Origin: Verrucomicrobiaceae bacterium
GTDB taxonomy: Bacteria; Verrucomicrobiota; Verrucomicrobiia; Verrucomicrobiales; Verrucomicrobiaceae
Direction: 5' to 3'
NCBI GenBank assembly: GCA_947466075.1
Contig: CANIBP010000001.1
Span: forward strand, 1-64,000
Length of the DNA: 64,000 bases
The notes under the pieces were generated by a model, which saw only the letters and a program-made list of their open reading frames with translations, was not told the DNA's origin and ran no database searches. Below, piece after piece: positions 9,022-18,469 of the stretch. Positions within the stretch are counted from its first letter, which is position 1. Every line of letters starts with the position of its first letter. The position numbers were made by a program, and so were the translations under genes.

Positions 9022-10608
9022 ATGATTCCCACCACCCCACTTCTCACCGCCTTGCTGCTCGCATCACTCGCTGCTTTGCGCGCTGACGACTCTACCGCGC
9101 AAGCCATCGCAAGCGGTCCGGTTCAAGTCGCGATGGATCGCGCGGCCAAGTGCTGTCTGGCCTGGCTGAATCCTGAGCAGCATCATTTGCCCACAGGCGG
9201 GTATGAGACCGCCCATGACACGGGACGCTGGTGGGATGCGATGCTCCGCTATGAAGCCGCCACGGGCGTTCGCATTCCGGCCGAGGCTGAGAGCACGATG
9301 ATGGAGAACCTGCGCACTTTGACCGACAATCCGGCCGCATTGTTGACGGGCGACAAATGCAATCCGCACAATTTTCGGGAGTCGCTGCACGCCTACACGG
9401 CGCTCGTTCGTTACCGGAAAAATGGGTGGGCGGAAGAGCAAGGCCGGCGGCTCGTGGCGACGATGGCGAGCCTGATCGAGGCGGACGGACAGATGGACTA
9501 CAGCGGCCTAGCGGCGCGCATCGGCAAACCCTCGACATCGGACAAGCTGATGATGCAGCGGTCGGCCGAGGGCGAATGGTTTAACTCGGTGGGCAGCACC
9601 GGAAGAGCCATCGAGGGCCTGGTCTGGTTCCACGAGGCGACTGGCGACGATGCGGCGCTGAAGCTCGCGAAACGGCTGGCCGAGGTGCATCTGCGGAACG
9701 TGATCGATCCCAGCGGCAAGGTCCGCGCCGAGCTGCTGGCACCTGACTGCGTCAGCCACACGCATTCCTACTGCGGCACTCTGCGCGGACTGCTGCTCTA
9801 TGGCCTGGCCACCGGCGACCGGAAGTATATCGACGCCGTGGCGAACACCTACCGCAAGGGACTCTGGGGAACGGCGATCAGTCGCTCGGGCTGGACGCCG
9901 CACGATCAGGAAAAGCTTCGTTTCCTCAACAAGGAGGGCGATCCCATCGGCGAGCACGCGAGCTGTGGCGACGTGGCTCAGATCGCTCTCTGGCTCGCGC
10001 TTCGCGACGGCCAGACCGATCTGCTCGATGACGTGGAGCGTCTCGTCCGCGCCCGTCTGCTGCCTTCGCAGATCTCTGATCCATCGCAGCCGCGCAAAGA
10101 TGGTGCGTGGGGAGTGTATCGCGACCCGTTTGGCCAGGCATCCATTCTCGATGTATTCGCCGCCGTGCTGCACTCCCTGACAGACATCCAGCAGAACATC
10201 ACAACGACGACTTCCGACGGCACCTTGTCCGTGAACCTGCACTTCGACTCTCACACGCCGTCCGTCACGGTGCGCTCTCAGCGCGGGAAAGACGCCACGC
10301 TGCTGGTCACCTTGCACGAGGATCGCCCGTTGCGCATCCGCGTCCCAGGATGGGCCACGCGCGACTCCTTGCGCTTGTCGGCAGACGGCAAGGAGCTGCC
10401 GCTGCGCTGGGACGGCTCATTCCTGCTCATCGACAAAGGCACCGTTGCCAAGGGCAGCACGATCATGCTGCGGCACGACTTGCCGGAGAAAGAGACCGTC
10501 GAGGAGATGCCGGTGAGCCATCGCAAGTTCCACCTCACCTGGCGCGGCGATCAAGTCATCGCCTGCGAGCCAAAGGTGGTTATCTACCCGGCAGCAAAGA
10601 AGCCGTGA
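9022..10608 (+). CDS. Secreted GH127-like alpha/alpha-barrel glycoside hydrolase
   Basis: 528 residues; signal peptide MIPTTPLLTALLLASLAALR-ADD. The N-terminal two thirds are helical repeats (DTGRWWDAMLRYEAATG, SVGSTGRAIEGLVWFHEATG, THSYCGTLRGLLLYGLATGD) of a six-hairpin barrel. The C-terminal part is a beta-sandwich containing LRIRVPGWA, a phrase seen in GH127/GH146 beta-L-arabinofuranosidases. Zn-binding Cys and catalytic Cys positions could not be fixed by eye, so the specificity (arabinose side chains of pectin) is an inference supported only by the neighbouring pectate lyase. Confidence 0.7.
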   Translation: MIPTTPLLTALLLASLAALRADDSTAQAIASGPVQVAMDRAAKCCLAWLNPEQHHLPTGGYETAHDTGRWWDAMLRYEAATGVRIPAEAESTMMENLRTLTDNPAALLTGDKCNPHNFRESLHAYTALVRYRKNGWAEEQGRRLVATMASLIEADGQMDYSGLAARIGKPSTSDKLMMQRSAEGEWFNSVGSTGRAIEGLVWFHEATGDDAALKLAKRLAEVHLRNVIDPSGKVRAELLAPDCVSHTHSYCGTLRGLLLYGLATGDRKYIDAVANTYRKGLWGTAISRSGWTPHDQEKLRFLNKEGDPIGEHASCGDVAQIALWLALRDGQTDLLDDVERLVRARLLPSQISDPSQPRKDGAWGVYRDPFGQASILDVFAAVLHSLTDIQQNITTTTSDGTLSVNLHFDSHTPSVTVRSQRGKDATLLVTLHEDRPLRIRVPGWATRDSLRLSADGKELPLRWDGSFLLIDKGTVAKGSTIMLRHDLPEKETVEEMPVSHRKFHLTWRGDQVIACEPKVVIYPAAKKP

Positions 10609-10625
10609 GCAGCCAAAGATCAGTC

Positions 10626-12482
10626 ATGAAACGCACCCTTCCACTCCTCACCGCTTTGGTTTTCACATCATTTGCGATACTGCAAGCAACCGGAGTCGCT
10701 TCTGCGCTGACCTTGCAGTCGCCCATGGACTATCAAGTCTTCCAACGCCGCACCGCGGATGAGGGCAGCATCCTCGTGCGTGGATCAGCGGGTGTTGAAG
10801 TCGATGAATGGCACTGCCGTGTGAGTGAAAGCGGCGGTGATTCGGCGAAAGCAGAGTGGCAGAGCTTTAAGTCGGTCGCTTCCGGCAACAGCATTGCCTT
10901 CGACGTCAAAACGAAACCCATCGCCAACTGGTATCGCGTGGAAGTGCGCGGTGTGAAGAGCAGCAGGACCGTCGCGGAGGCTGTGGTGGAACATGTGGGC
11001 GTGGGGGAAGTCTTCATCGTGGCGGGGCAGTCGAATGCGGCCAATCATGGCTCGGAAAAGCAGGTGACGAAGACGCAGCGGGTGAGTTCGTTTGATGGCA
11101 AGCAGTGGAGCATCTCCAATGATCCGCAGCGCGGTGCCAGCGGCAATGGCGGCAGCTTCATGCCGGCCTTTGGCGATGCGATGACGGCTAAATTTGGTGT
11201 GCCGATAGGTCTCGTGCCCGTCGCCGTTGGCGGAAGCAGCGTGCGGGAGTGGTTACCCAAAGGCGTGCGCTTCAAACAAAACACGACCACTGGCAAAGGC
11301 GTGGTAGCGAAGGGCGATGAGTTTGAGTCGAGCGGTGTGTTTTTCGACAAACTCAGCCTACCGATGCAGGCGCTCGGCATTGGCGGCTTCCGCGCGGTGC
11401 TGTGGCATCAGGGCGAGAGCGATGCAGGTCAGGCTCGCGAAGGTCATCCTGCGGATCGTCAAATCAGCGGTGCGCAATACGTCGAGTTCATGGACAAACT
11501 CATTCGCACCTCGCGCAATCGTGCCGCGTGGCCGGTGCCGTGGTTCACGGCGATCACCACGTATCATCGAGAGCAGGACGTTGAGGACACCGAGTTCCGC
11601 AGCGCCATGAAAAGCCTCTGGAGCAAAGGTTTGTCATGGGAAGGACCGGACACCGACACCTTGCGCGCCGATCTGCGAGCAGGCGTTCATTTCAATGGCA
11701 TGGGTCTGCAAAAACATGGTGAGATGTGGGCAGAGAAAGTCAGCGATTGGCTCGATGACCAACTCGCCAAGCCTCACGATGGCCCTCCCACAAAGGATTA
11801 CAAACTTGTGTGGCGTGATGAGTTTGACGGCACCGAACTCGATACCACGAAATGGCAGCATCGCTCACTCGGCGAACGCAACGGAGCCTTCATCAGTGCC
11901 GATTGCTCGCAGCTGGATGGCAAAGGTCATCTCGTCATCACCGCTAAGAAAGTCGGCGACGAGTATCACGGTGGCATGATTGCCACGCACAAGACTCAGC
12001 TTTGGACCCGAGGTTATTTTGAGTGCAGCGTCAAGCTGCCCACAGAGCCCGGCATGAACACCGCCTTCTGGCTGCAAGGCGATCACGTCGCTGATCCAGA
12101 TCGCGGCAAAGCCACGCCGGATGACACCCTGCACAACGGCACTGAGATCGACATCCTAGAATACATCGCCCGTCAGGGAGAAGTGGCGCACTTCAATTTG
12201 CACTGGAACGGCTACGGCAAAACGCATCGCTCCATGCCCTCCGACGCCTTCGTGCCCGGCCTACGCCAAGGCTTCCACACTTACGCCGTCGAGTGGACCG
12301 AGACCGGCTACACCTTCTTCATCGACGGCCGCCGCGTCTGGCAATCCACCGAAGCCATCTCCGGAGCCCCCGAATACCTCATCCTCGATTTAGAGATCAG
12401 CAAATGGGCCGGTGGCATCGAAACCGCCAAGCTCCCCGCAAGCGCCGTGTTTGATTGGGTGAGGGTGTGGCAAAAGAAGTGA
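10626..12482 (+). CDS. Secreted fusion: SASA/CE6-type acetylesterase + GH16 glycoside hydrolase
   Basis: 618 residues from the ATG at 10626, chosen for its signal peptide (MKRTLPLLTALVFTSFA); the open frame upstream overlaps the previous gene. Domain 1 (about residues 25-380) is an SGNH esterase of the sialate-O-acetylesterase/CE6 type: block I is VAGQS136N with S136 the nucleophile, and block V is LW260HQGESDA. Domain 2 (about 385-618) is GH16: YKLVWRDEFDGTELDTTKW and the catalytic signature E507-I-D-I-L-E512 (nucleophile E507, acid/base E512), ending VFDWVRVWQKK. GH16 enzymes retain-cleave beta-1,3/1,4-glucans or galactans such as agar. One polypeptide would deacetylate and hydrolyse the same chain. 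Gap to the previous gene is 17 bases. Confidence 0.9.
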   Translation: MKRTLPLLTALVFTSFAILQATGVASALTLQSPMDYQVFQRRTADEGSILVRGSAGVEVDEWHCRVSESGGDSAKAEWQSFKSVASGNSIAFDVKTKPIANWYRVEVRGVKSSRTVAEAVVEHVGVGEVFIVAGQSNAANHGSEKQVTKTQRVSSFDGKQWSISNDPQRGASGNGGSFMPAFGDAMTAKFGVPIGLVPVAVGGSSVREWLPKGVRFKQNTTTGKGVVAKGDEFESSGVFFDKLSLPMQALGIGGFRAVLWHQGESDAGQAREGHPADRQISGAQYVEFMDKLIRTSRNRAAWPVPWFTAITTYHREQDVEDTEFRSAMKSLWSKGLSWEGPDTDTLRADLRAGVHFNGMGLQKHGEMWAEKVSDWLDDQLAKPHDGPPTKDYKLVWRDEFDGTELDTTKWQHRSLGERNGAFISADCSQLDGKGHLVITAKKVGDEYHGGMIATHKTQLWTRGYFECSVKLPTEPGMNTAFWLQGDHVADPDRGKATPDDTLHNGTEIDILEYIARQGEVAHFNLHWNGYGKTHRSMPSDAFVPGLRQGFHTYAVEWTETGYTFFIDGRRVWQSTEAISGAPEYLILDLEISKWAGGIETAKLPASAVFDWVRVWQKK

Positions 12483-12576
12483 GCGTGATTCAGAAAAGTC
12501 TCTGAAATCGATTCACCGCCATATTCTACTCTTTAGCAGAGACGCACGATCTCAGACTAAGTGAACTCCTGTGAGC

Positions 12577-13896
12577 CTACTTTGACTTCAAGCCCACCGT
12601 ATTCACCGCGATCACGCGATATGAGTACTTCTTGCCTGACTCGGCCTTCGTGTCGGTGAAAGCCATTTTAACGAGCGGGTTCGTGGGTGTGTCGCTGTAT
12701 TGCAGACCTTGAAATATGGGACGACCAAATGGGTTCACGGGTTTCTCTGGCACAGTGGTGATTTGCTGACCATCGCGTTCGATGATGAAATGTGCGAGAC
12801 CGCTTTCGAGATCAGTTTCAGCTTCCCAAGTGAGTTCGTTGCCTTTCACTTGGATTTTCGTCGGCGCTGGTGGTGGCGTGGTGTCGGGCAGAGCGGTGTC
12901 TTTGACGTAGTGCATCCAGGCTTTGGCGATGGCTTCGTTTGGCAGCCAAATGGCTTTTTGTTTGTCACCTTTAAACTTGGCCGCAGCTATAGCCTCGGTA
13001 CCGAGCAACGGTGCGAGCCACACTCCATCGCTTGGCATCGGATTGAGTAGAGCGCCGCTGTCTTTCGGCAGACGGAGGCTGAGGCATGCATCCAACCATG
13101 CAATGGCCATGTAGCGTTGATTGCCGCACTCATGCGCCGTGAACGGATCGACCGCCACGCCAATGAGACCGCCTTTACCGCGCATCGAGGTGAAGAACTC
13201 CTCGTTTGCTGGCCAGACACCGGCGAAACGGCCTTCTTTGACCGTGACGCCCTCTTTCGTGCCCGGATTGCACATCACTGGCACTTTCAGCGCGGCATTG
13301 GAAATGGAGTGCGTCTTAATCGTCGCGCGCGAAGCATTCGCCGTGAGTAGAGGCACACCAGAACGCAACCATGCGGCAGCGACACGCTCAGGATGCAGTA
13401 ACGTCATGCCACCCGCCCAGTGACCACCGCCACTGTGGCCCCACAGTGCCCATGGCACTTTGGAAAGTTCAGGATGACCGCTTTTCGCTCCGAGATCGAT
13501 GAGGCATTTCTGAAACGCGGCGCTCGAACCATTGCGAGGATCACACCACATCTGGCAGTCGGCTTTCTCTGGCTGCTCGTAGGAGGGTGCCAGCAAAGCG
13601 CAGTCGTGTTTCTTCGCTAGAGCCTGCCAGTGCAGATCATAGGCGCCCGTGAGGCCTGATTTGCATGATCCTTCGCCGCAGCCATGCTGATGCACGATGA
13701 CGCCACGCAAGCTCTTCACGCCGGGCGGCACCCAGATGGTGTAGTTCACAGGAAAAATCAGCTCACCGGGCTGAGTCGAAGCTTCATATCGAACACGATA
13801 GTAAGGTGCCTCGGCAGGCGGAAAGACATCGTAGGGTACGTTTTGAGCATGAAGTGAAACCGCAAGGGCAAGAACGAGAAGGACAATGGAGCGCAT
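12577..13896 (-). CDS. Secreted alpha/beta hydrolase with C-terminal fibronectin III-like domain
   Basis: 439 residues; the start at 13896 gives signal peptide [17 protein letters not shown]. The hydrolase part has [13 protein letters not shown] (oxyanion loop), paired cysteines ([12 protein letters not shown]), the nucleophile elbow [11 protein letters not shown], and EKADC/TAHECGN segments that may hold the acid and histidine. Residues ~345-439 ([19 protein letters not shown], then [13 protein letters not shown]) are a fibronectin type III-like module. It is convergent with the SASA-GH16 gene and divergent from the DUF1080 gene at 14040. The substrate is not known. Confidence 0.8.
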   Translation of the reverse strand: MRSIVLLVLALAVSLHAQNVPYDVFPPAEAPYYRVRYEASTQPGELIFPVNYTIWVPPGVKSLRGVIVHQHGCGEGSCKSGLTGAYDLHWQALAKKHDCALLAPSYEQPEKADCQMWCDPRNGSSAAFQKCLIDLGAKSGHPELSKVPWALWGHSGGGHWAGGMTLLHPERVAAAWLRSGVPLLTANASRATIKTHSISNAALKVPVMCNPGTKEGVTVKEGRFAGVWPANEEFFTSMRGKGGLIGVAVDPFTAHECGNQRYMAIAWLDACLSLRLPKDSGALLNPMPSDGVWLAPLLGTEAIAAAKFKGDKQKAIWLPNEAIAKAWMHYVKDTALPDTTPPPAPTKIQVKGNELTWEAETDLESGLAHFIIERDGQQITTVPEKPVNPFGRPIFQGLQYSDTPTNPLVKMAFTDTKAESGKKYSYRVIAVNTVGLKSK

Positions 13897-14039
13897 GATG
13901 GAATTCAAAGGAGGCAACATAACGTGTCAAAGGCACGATTCTAATCAGGCGGATGCGTCTCATTCAATGATTGCCAGATCCGACACATTTTTTGCTGGCA
14001 TGTTTTGAATGAGAGCGGCGTTTAACCACGCGCCCAACC

Positions 14040-17000
14040 ATGAAAAAGCTCATCCTACTCTCTCTACTCGCCATTTCCGCCATCCACGCTCAGGACGGTT
14101 TCAAGCCCTTGTTCAATGGGAAAGACCTCACGGGTTGGGATGGCAATCCAGAGCTGTGGAAGGTGGAGAATGGCGAGATCGTCGGCACCACGACGGGGCC
14201 GGAGCAGCTCGCGTACAATCAGTTTCTCATCTGGCGCGGCGGTGTGGTGAAGAACTTCGAGCTGAAGGCGAAGATCAAGCAAGCGGGCAACAACACGGGC
14301 ATCCAGTATCGCAGCAAGGAACTGCCGGAGAACGGCAAATGGTCCATCGGTGGCTATCAGTGCGATATTCATCCAGCGGCACCGAACAATGCGATGGTCT
14401 ATGAGGAAAAAGGACGCGGCATCATCTGCCAAAATGGTCAGGGCGTCGTGATTGATCCCGAAGCGAAGCGTTGGCTCGCCTCCGAACATGAGCCGGTGAA
14501 GGTCGATATCGCCGAGTGGCACGAGTACACCGTCATCGCGCAGGGAAATCACCTCATTCACAAGATCGACGGCCAAGTCACCATCGACCTGCTTGACTTT
14601 GAGCTGGCAAAGCGCTCGCTGGAGGGCCTGCTCGCCTTCCAGATTCATCGCGGCCCGGCAATGAAGGTGCAGATCAAAGAGGTGATGCTCAAAGAGCTGC
14701 CAGAAGGTGGTGTGGTGCTTTTTGAGAAGTCTGCGATCCCGAGCGACGCACAGATCATTGAAGCCAAAGGTCCTGCTAGTAAGGCAAAAGGAAAAGGTAA
14801 AGCACCGCCACCTACTGCTGCGCCAACGCCTGCTCCCGCCAAGGATGCGCCCAAAGGAAAAGGCAAAGCCAAGGGAAAAGCTGAGGCGAAGGCCAAGCGC
14901 CCCGACGCAGTCGGACCTGCCATCGGCGCGAATGTGGCCACGCCGGTCACGAACATCAAAACGCTGCCGGATTTCAAAGTGGAGCTGCTTTATAGTGTGC
15001 CCGGCGGTGATCAGGGATCGTGGGTGAACCTCTGCACCGACGACAAAGGCCGCATCTACGCCAGCGATCAATACGGTGGCCTCTACCGCTTCGCCGCACC
15101 TGCCGCAGGTCAGCCTCTGAAGGCCAGCGACATTCAGAAAGTGCCCGCAGAGATTCGCGCGGTGAACGGCATGCTCTTCGCCTTCGGCGCGCTCTATGTC
15201 GGTGTGAATGATTACGAGAAAAAAGTGCCCAGCGGCGTGTATCGCATCACCGACAGCAACAACGACGACATGCCGGACAAGGTGGAGATGCTGCGCGAGT
15301 TCGACAGCGGCAGTGATCACGGGGTGCATGCCATCTTGAAGACGCCGGATGGCAAAGGCCTCTACCTCATCAGTGGTAACAATGCCGTGCTCAAAGAAGG
15401 TCCGAAGGCCGGCACGCCGGACAGTTCGCCTGTCGCCAAACTGTGGGGCGATGACCATCTGCTGCCGCGCATGCCAGACGGTCGCGGCCACAACCGCCAC
15501 GTCATGGCTCCTGGCGGCATCGTGTATCGCTTCACGCCAGATGGAAAGACCTTCGAGATCTTCGCCAGTGGCTTCCGCAACATCTTCGACGGCGGTGTGA
15601 ATCGCGATGGCGAGCTGTTCGTTTATGACGCCGACATGGAGTATGACTTCAACACCTCTTGGTATCGCCCCACCCGCGTGAATCACGTCGTCAACGGCGG
15701 CGAATACGGCTGGCGCAACGGCGCAGGCAAGTATCCCGAGTTCTACTATGACAACCTGCCCGCCACGCTGAACATCGGCCCCGGCTCACCCACAGGCACC
15801 ACTTTTGGTTACGGCGCGAAGTTCCCTGCGAAATACCAGGACGCCTTTTACGTGCTCGACTGGAGCTGGGGCAAAATCTACGCCGTCCATCTGAAGCCCA
15901 GCGGCAGCACCTACACCGCCACGAAAGAAGAATTCGTCACCGGCGGCCCACTGCCCGTCAGCGATGCCATCATCGGCAAAGACGGCGCGATGTATTTCAC
16001 CATTGGCGGCCGCCGCGTGCAGAGCGGGCTGTATCGGGTGAGTTACGTGGGGAAAGAGAGTACTAGTTTGGTTTCACCAGTCAAATTCCGGACTGCAAAC
16101 TCCATAGAAGACGCCGCGCAGGACCTCCGCCGCTCGTTGGAAGCCTTCCACGGCAAACAAGACCCCAAAGCCGTCTCCACCGCCTGGCCGCATCTCAGCA
16201 GTGAGGACCGCTACATCCGCGCCGCCGCACGCACCGCGCTGGAGCACCAACCCGTCACCGAATGGGAAGCCAAAGCCCTCGCTGAAACCAACGTCACCGC
16301 GCAACTCGAAGCCCTGCTCGCTCTCACGCGTGTCACTGGCGTGTGCCCAACACATCGCACAGCCGATCACGTCGTGAACACCACCATGCGCGACAAACTC
16401 TGGGCAGCGCTGCTCAAGCACGACTTCACCAAGCTCACGCCGGAGCAACGCCTCGGCTACGTGCGCCTCACGGAGATCGTTTTGCACCGCTTTGGCAATC
16501 CCGACGACGCCACCGTGGCCGCGATCATCGCGAAACTCGATCCCGCGTATCCCGCCGACAATTTCGAGCTCAACTGGCTGCTCACCGAAACCCTCGCCTA
16601 CCTGCAAGCACCGAACACCGCCGCCAAAGGCATGGCATTGATCGCCGCTGCTGAGAGCCAGGAGCCGCAGGTCGAATACGCCCGCAGCCTCCGCTTCCTC
16701 AAGACCGGCTGGACACCCGAACTGCGCAAGCAGCAGCTCGAGTTCTTCCTCAAAGCCGCCAACTACAAAGGTGGCAGCAGCTTTGCCATCTTCATCGAGT
16801 TCATTCGCAAAGACTCGCTCGCCACCTTCACTCCCGAAGAAAATACCCAACTCGCCGAGCTCATCGCCAAGAAGCCTGTGATCAAATCCGCCATGGAAAA
16901 CGTCGGTGAGATGTTCGCAGGTCGCACGCCCACCATGTGGACGCTCGATGAACTCAGCGCCGCCGCCAAGACCGGCCTCAAAGGCCGTAGCTTCGACAAC

Positions 17001-17432
17001 GGCCGCAAAATGTTCGGAGCCGCAGCCTGCTTCACCTGCCACCGCTTCGGCAACGCCGGCGGCATGACCGGCCCCGATTTGACCGGCGCTGGCGGTCGCT
17101 ACAGTCCGCATGACCTCCTCGATCAAATCATCAACCCCAGCAACGTCATCAATGAGCAGTTCGCCCCCATCGTCGTGACCAAAGACAACGGAGAAGTGCT
17201 CACCGGAGTCGTAGTGAATCTCAGCGGCGATGGAGTCACGCTGAATACCGATCTCACCAATCCCGATCAGCGCGTCAACGTGGACCGCAAGACCGTCAAG
17301 AGCATCGAACTCAGCAAAGTATCCCCCATGCCCCCGATGTTGCTCGCCATGCTCAAGAAAGACGAAATCCTCGACCTCCTCGCCTACGTGCTCAGCGGCG
17401 GCAATAAGGAGAACGCGATGTTTGCAAAGTAG
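14040..17432 (+). CDS. DUF1080 (3-keto-glycoside hydrolase) / beta-propeller / HEAT-like / cytochrome c fusion
   Basis: 1130 residues, signal peptide MKKLILLSLLAISAIHA. Order: DUF1080/3-keto-disaccharide hydrolase domain at ~20-225 (PLFNGKDLTGWDG, GIQYRSKELPENGKWSIGGY, ending MKVQIKEVMLKELP); a Lys/Ala/Pro/Gly linker at ~240-290; a glucose/sorbosone-dehydrogenase-like beta-propeller at ~300-680 (SDHGVHAILKTPDGKGLYLI, GHNRHVMAPGGIVYRFTPDG, NIFDGGVNRDGELFVYDADM); alpha-helical HEAT-like repeats at ~690-970; and a PVC-type cytochrome c domain (TIGR02603-like) with C997-F-T-C1000-H1001. DUF1080 enzymes cleave 3-oxidised glycosides, while propeller-cytochrome modules oxidise sugars. It may oxidise a sugar and cleave the product. 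The coupling is inferred; the domains are seen. Confidence 0.88.
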   Translation: MKKLILLSLLAISAIHAQDGFKPLFNGKDLTGWDGNPELWKVENGEIVGTTTGPEQLAYNQFLIWRGGVVKNFELKAKIKQAGNNTGIQYRSKELPENGKWSIGGYQCDIHPAAPNNAMVYEEKGRGIICQNGQGVVIDPEAKRWLASEHEPVKVDIAEWHEYTVIAQGNHLIHKIDGQVTIDLLDFELAKRSLEGLLAFQIHRGPAMKVQIKEVMLKELPEGGVVLFEKSAIPSDAQIIEAKGPASKAKGKGKAPPPTAAPTPAPAKDAPKGKGKAKGKAEAKAKRPDAVGPAIGANVATPVTNIKTLPDFKVELLYSVPGGDQGSWVNLCTDDKGRIYASDQYGGLYRFAAPAAGQPLKASDIQKVPAEIRAVNGMLFAFGALYVGVNDYEKKVPSGVYRITDSNNDDMPDKVEMLREFDSGSDHGVHAILKTPDGKGLYLISGNNAVLKEGPKAGTPDSSPVAKLWGDDHLLPRMPDGRGHNRHVMAPGGIVYRFTPDGKTFEIFASGFRNIFDGGVNRDGELFVYDADMEYDFNTSWYRPTRVNHVVNGGEYGWRNGAGKYPEFYYDNLPATLNIGPGSPTGTTFGYGAKFPAKYQDAFYVLDWSWGKIYAVHLKPSGSTYTATKEEFVTGGPLPVSDAIIGKDGAMYFTIGGRRVQSGLYRVSYVGKESTSLVSPVKFRTANSIEDAAQDLRRSLEAFHGKQDPKAVSTAWPHLSSEDRYIRAAARTALEHQPVTEWEAKALAETNVTAQLEALLALTRVTGVCPTHRTADHVVNTTMRDKLWAALLKHDFTKLTPEQRLGYVRLTEIVLHRFGNPDDATVAAIIAKLDPAYPADNFELNWLLTETLAYLQAPNTAAKGMALIAAAESQEPQVEYARSLRFLKTGWTPELRKQQLEFFLKAANYKGGSSFAIFIEFIRKDSLATFTPEENTQLAELIAKKPVIKSAMENVGEMFAGRTPTMWTLDELSAAAKTGLKGRSFDNGRKMFGAAACFTCHRFGNAGGMTGPDLTGAGGRYSPHDLLDQIINPSNVINEQFAPIVVTKDNGEVLTGVVVNLSGDGVTLNTDLTNPDQRVNVDRKTVKSIELSKVSPMPPMLLAMLKKDEILDLLAYVLSGGNKENAMFAK

Positions 17433-17452
17433 CTTCGACTGGCAATCGAAGC
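17432..17452. terminator. Short hairpin between convergent genes
   Basis: A perfect 7-bp stem (GCTTCGA / TCGAAGC) with a 7-base loop begins on the last base of the DUF1080 gene's stop codon. It lies between that gene and the convergent AbiEii-type gene ending at 17457. No T-run follows, so a rho-independent terminator is only possible. Confidence 0.35.
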
Positions 17453-17456
17453 ACTG

Positions 17457-18071
17457 TCAGAATGCAGGCCGAACCACCTTCTGAATATCCGCTTTCACCT
17501 TGGCCCAAGTCGTCTTGATCAAGGTTTTAGGCGTTTCAGTTTCCTCCGCGTCTTCAAAGTAGATCATGCTGCGCAGAGGGATCATCGGATCGTGGTTGGG
17601 AAATTTGCGGGCGTAGCAGTCCAGTACCTTCTCCAATCCCAGCTCCTTGAGCAGTGTGTGCAGGTCAAAGAAGTCTTTTTTGGCTCCACGATTGCTGATG
17701 GCTCCAAGCTTCATCGCAATCACATCCGGCAGGCTCATCATCCGCACGCCCTCGATCGTTTCATAAGGGTTAAGCAGCGGATACGGATAGGTCACAAAGT
17801 CAACTTTCACGTCCTCGATGAAGGCCATCATGCCGTTGCTATTGTCATTCGTGAGCTGAAAGGACGGAAAATCCGCCTCCAGAGACGCCGACACGATTTT
17901 GTTGTCGAACTTTTCCGGGCGGAAGAAATCGAGGTCTACCGAAATGCGATGCCCAAAACGAAGCGCCAACGAGGTGCCGCCTACAAGTGCGAAGCCCGCG
18001 GTGGCCTGATGGGCACAGAGCTTCTTCAATAGTGCCAAGGCGCCTGGGGGAACGGCTTCGCAGTGCAGCAT
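17457..18071 (-). CDS. AbiEii/AbiGii-type nucleotidyltransferase toxin
   Basis: 204 residues. The nucleotidyltransferase signature is clear: GGTSLALRFG (residues 31-40) followed by HRISVDLDFF (41-50), with D46 and D48 as the metal-binding pair, then VDFVTYPYP and the conserved LPDVIAMKLGAISNRGAKKD. These are the four AbiEii motifs. The family transfers nucleotides to tRNA or other targets and acts as the toxin of type IV toxin-antitoxin and abortive-infection pairs. The start overlaps the end of the upstream gene by 46 bases, the usual antitoxin-toxin order. The pair interrupts the carbohydrate island and is likely acquired. Confidence 0.9.
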   Translation of the reverse strand: MLHCEAVPPGALALLKKLCAHQATAGFALVGGTSLALRFGHRISVDLDFFRPEKFDNKIVSASLEADFPSFQLTNDNSNGMMAFIEDVKVDFVTYPYPLLNPYETIEGVRMMSLPDVIAMKLGAISNRGAKKDFFDLHTLLKELGLEKVLDCYARKFPNHDPMIPLRSMIYFEDAEETETPKTLIKTTWAKVKADIQKVVRPAF

Positions 18072-18352
18072 CGAAAATCCTCCTTTCTGAGTCCAAGGGC
18101 TAAACAGAGTAGGGCGATGTTCTGCGGGCTGATGCTGCGAAGCTGTGTCACCACTGTGCGCAGACGCTCATCGCCGTAGTGTCGGCGGATGGCACGCCAT
18201 CCTTCCAAGGTTCCGACGACCAATACTCGTTCAATGATCTGCTTGGCGTGCTTCTCAAGACTAAGCTTGGCCGGATCCACATCCCAAAACCACGAAGCAG
18301 GCAGCCCCAGAGGTGTTCTGGAACTAGTGTTTCGCAATGTGGGAGACTTCAT
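18026..18352 (-). CDS. Partner (antitoxin-like) of the AbiEii-type toxin
   Basis: 108 residues. The recognisable core is GLPASWFWDVDPAKLSLEKH, then IIERVLVVGTLEGWRAIRRH, then LRSISPQNIALLCLALGL. This WFWDVDP...ERVL...LSP pattern is the one I associate with small proteins encoded just upstream of AbiEii nucleotidyltransferases, assumed to be antitoxins. It shares 46 bases with the toxin gene in another frame, so the two are translationally linked. There is no HTH motif I can identify with confidence, and autoregulation cannot be judged from the sequence. Confidence 0.75.
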   Translation of the reverse strand: MKSPTLRNTSSRTPLGLPASWFWDVDPAKLSLEKHAKQIIERVLVVGTLEGWRAIRRHYGDERLRTVVTQLRSISPQNIALLCLALGLRKEDFRCCTAKPFPQAPWHY

Positions 18353-18469
18353 TCCTAGAATGCTAACAGCCGGACGCCAAAGCTCAACTCTCGATCTACG
18401 ACTTGTATGCGGAATAAGTCACACGTTTTGCTGGGAGAACGAAGAATCCTGCATCGTTACCAGTTAGTC

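Noticed and set aside
14064..15686. 540-residue minus-strand ORF
   Set aside because: Antisense to the DUF1080 fusion gene, whose plus-strand domains are clear.
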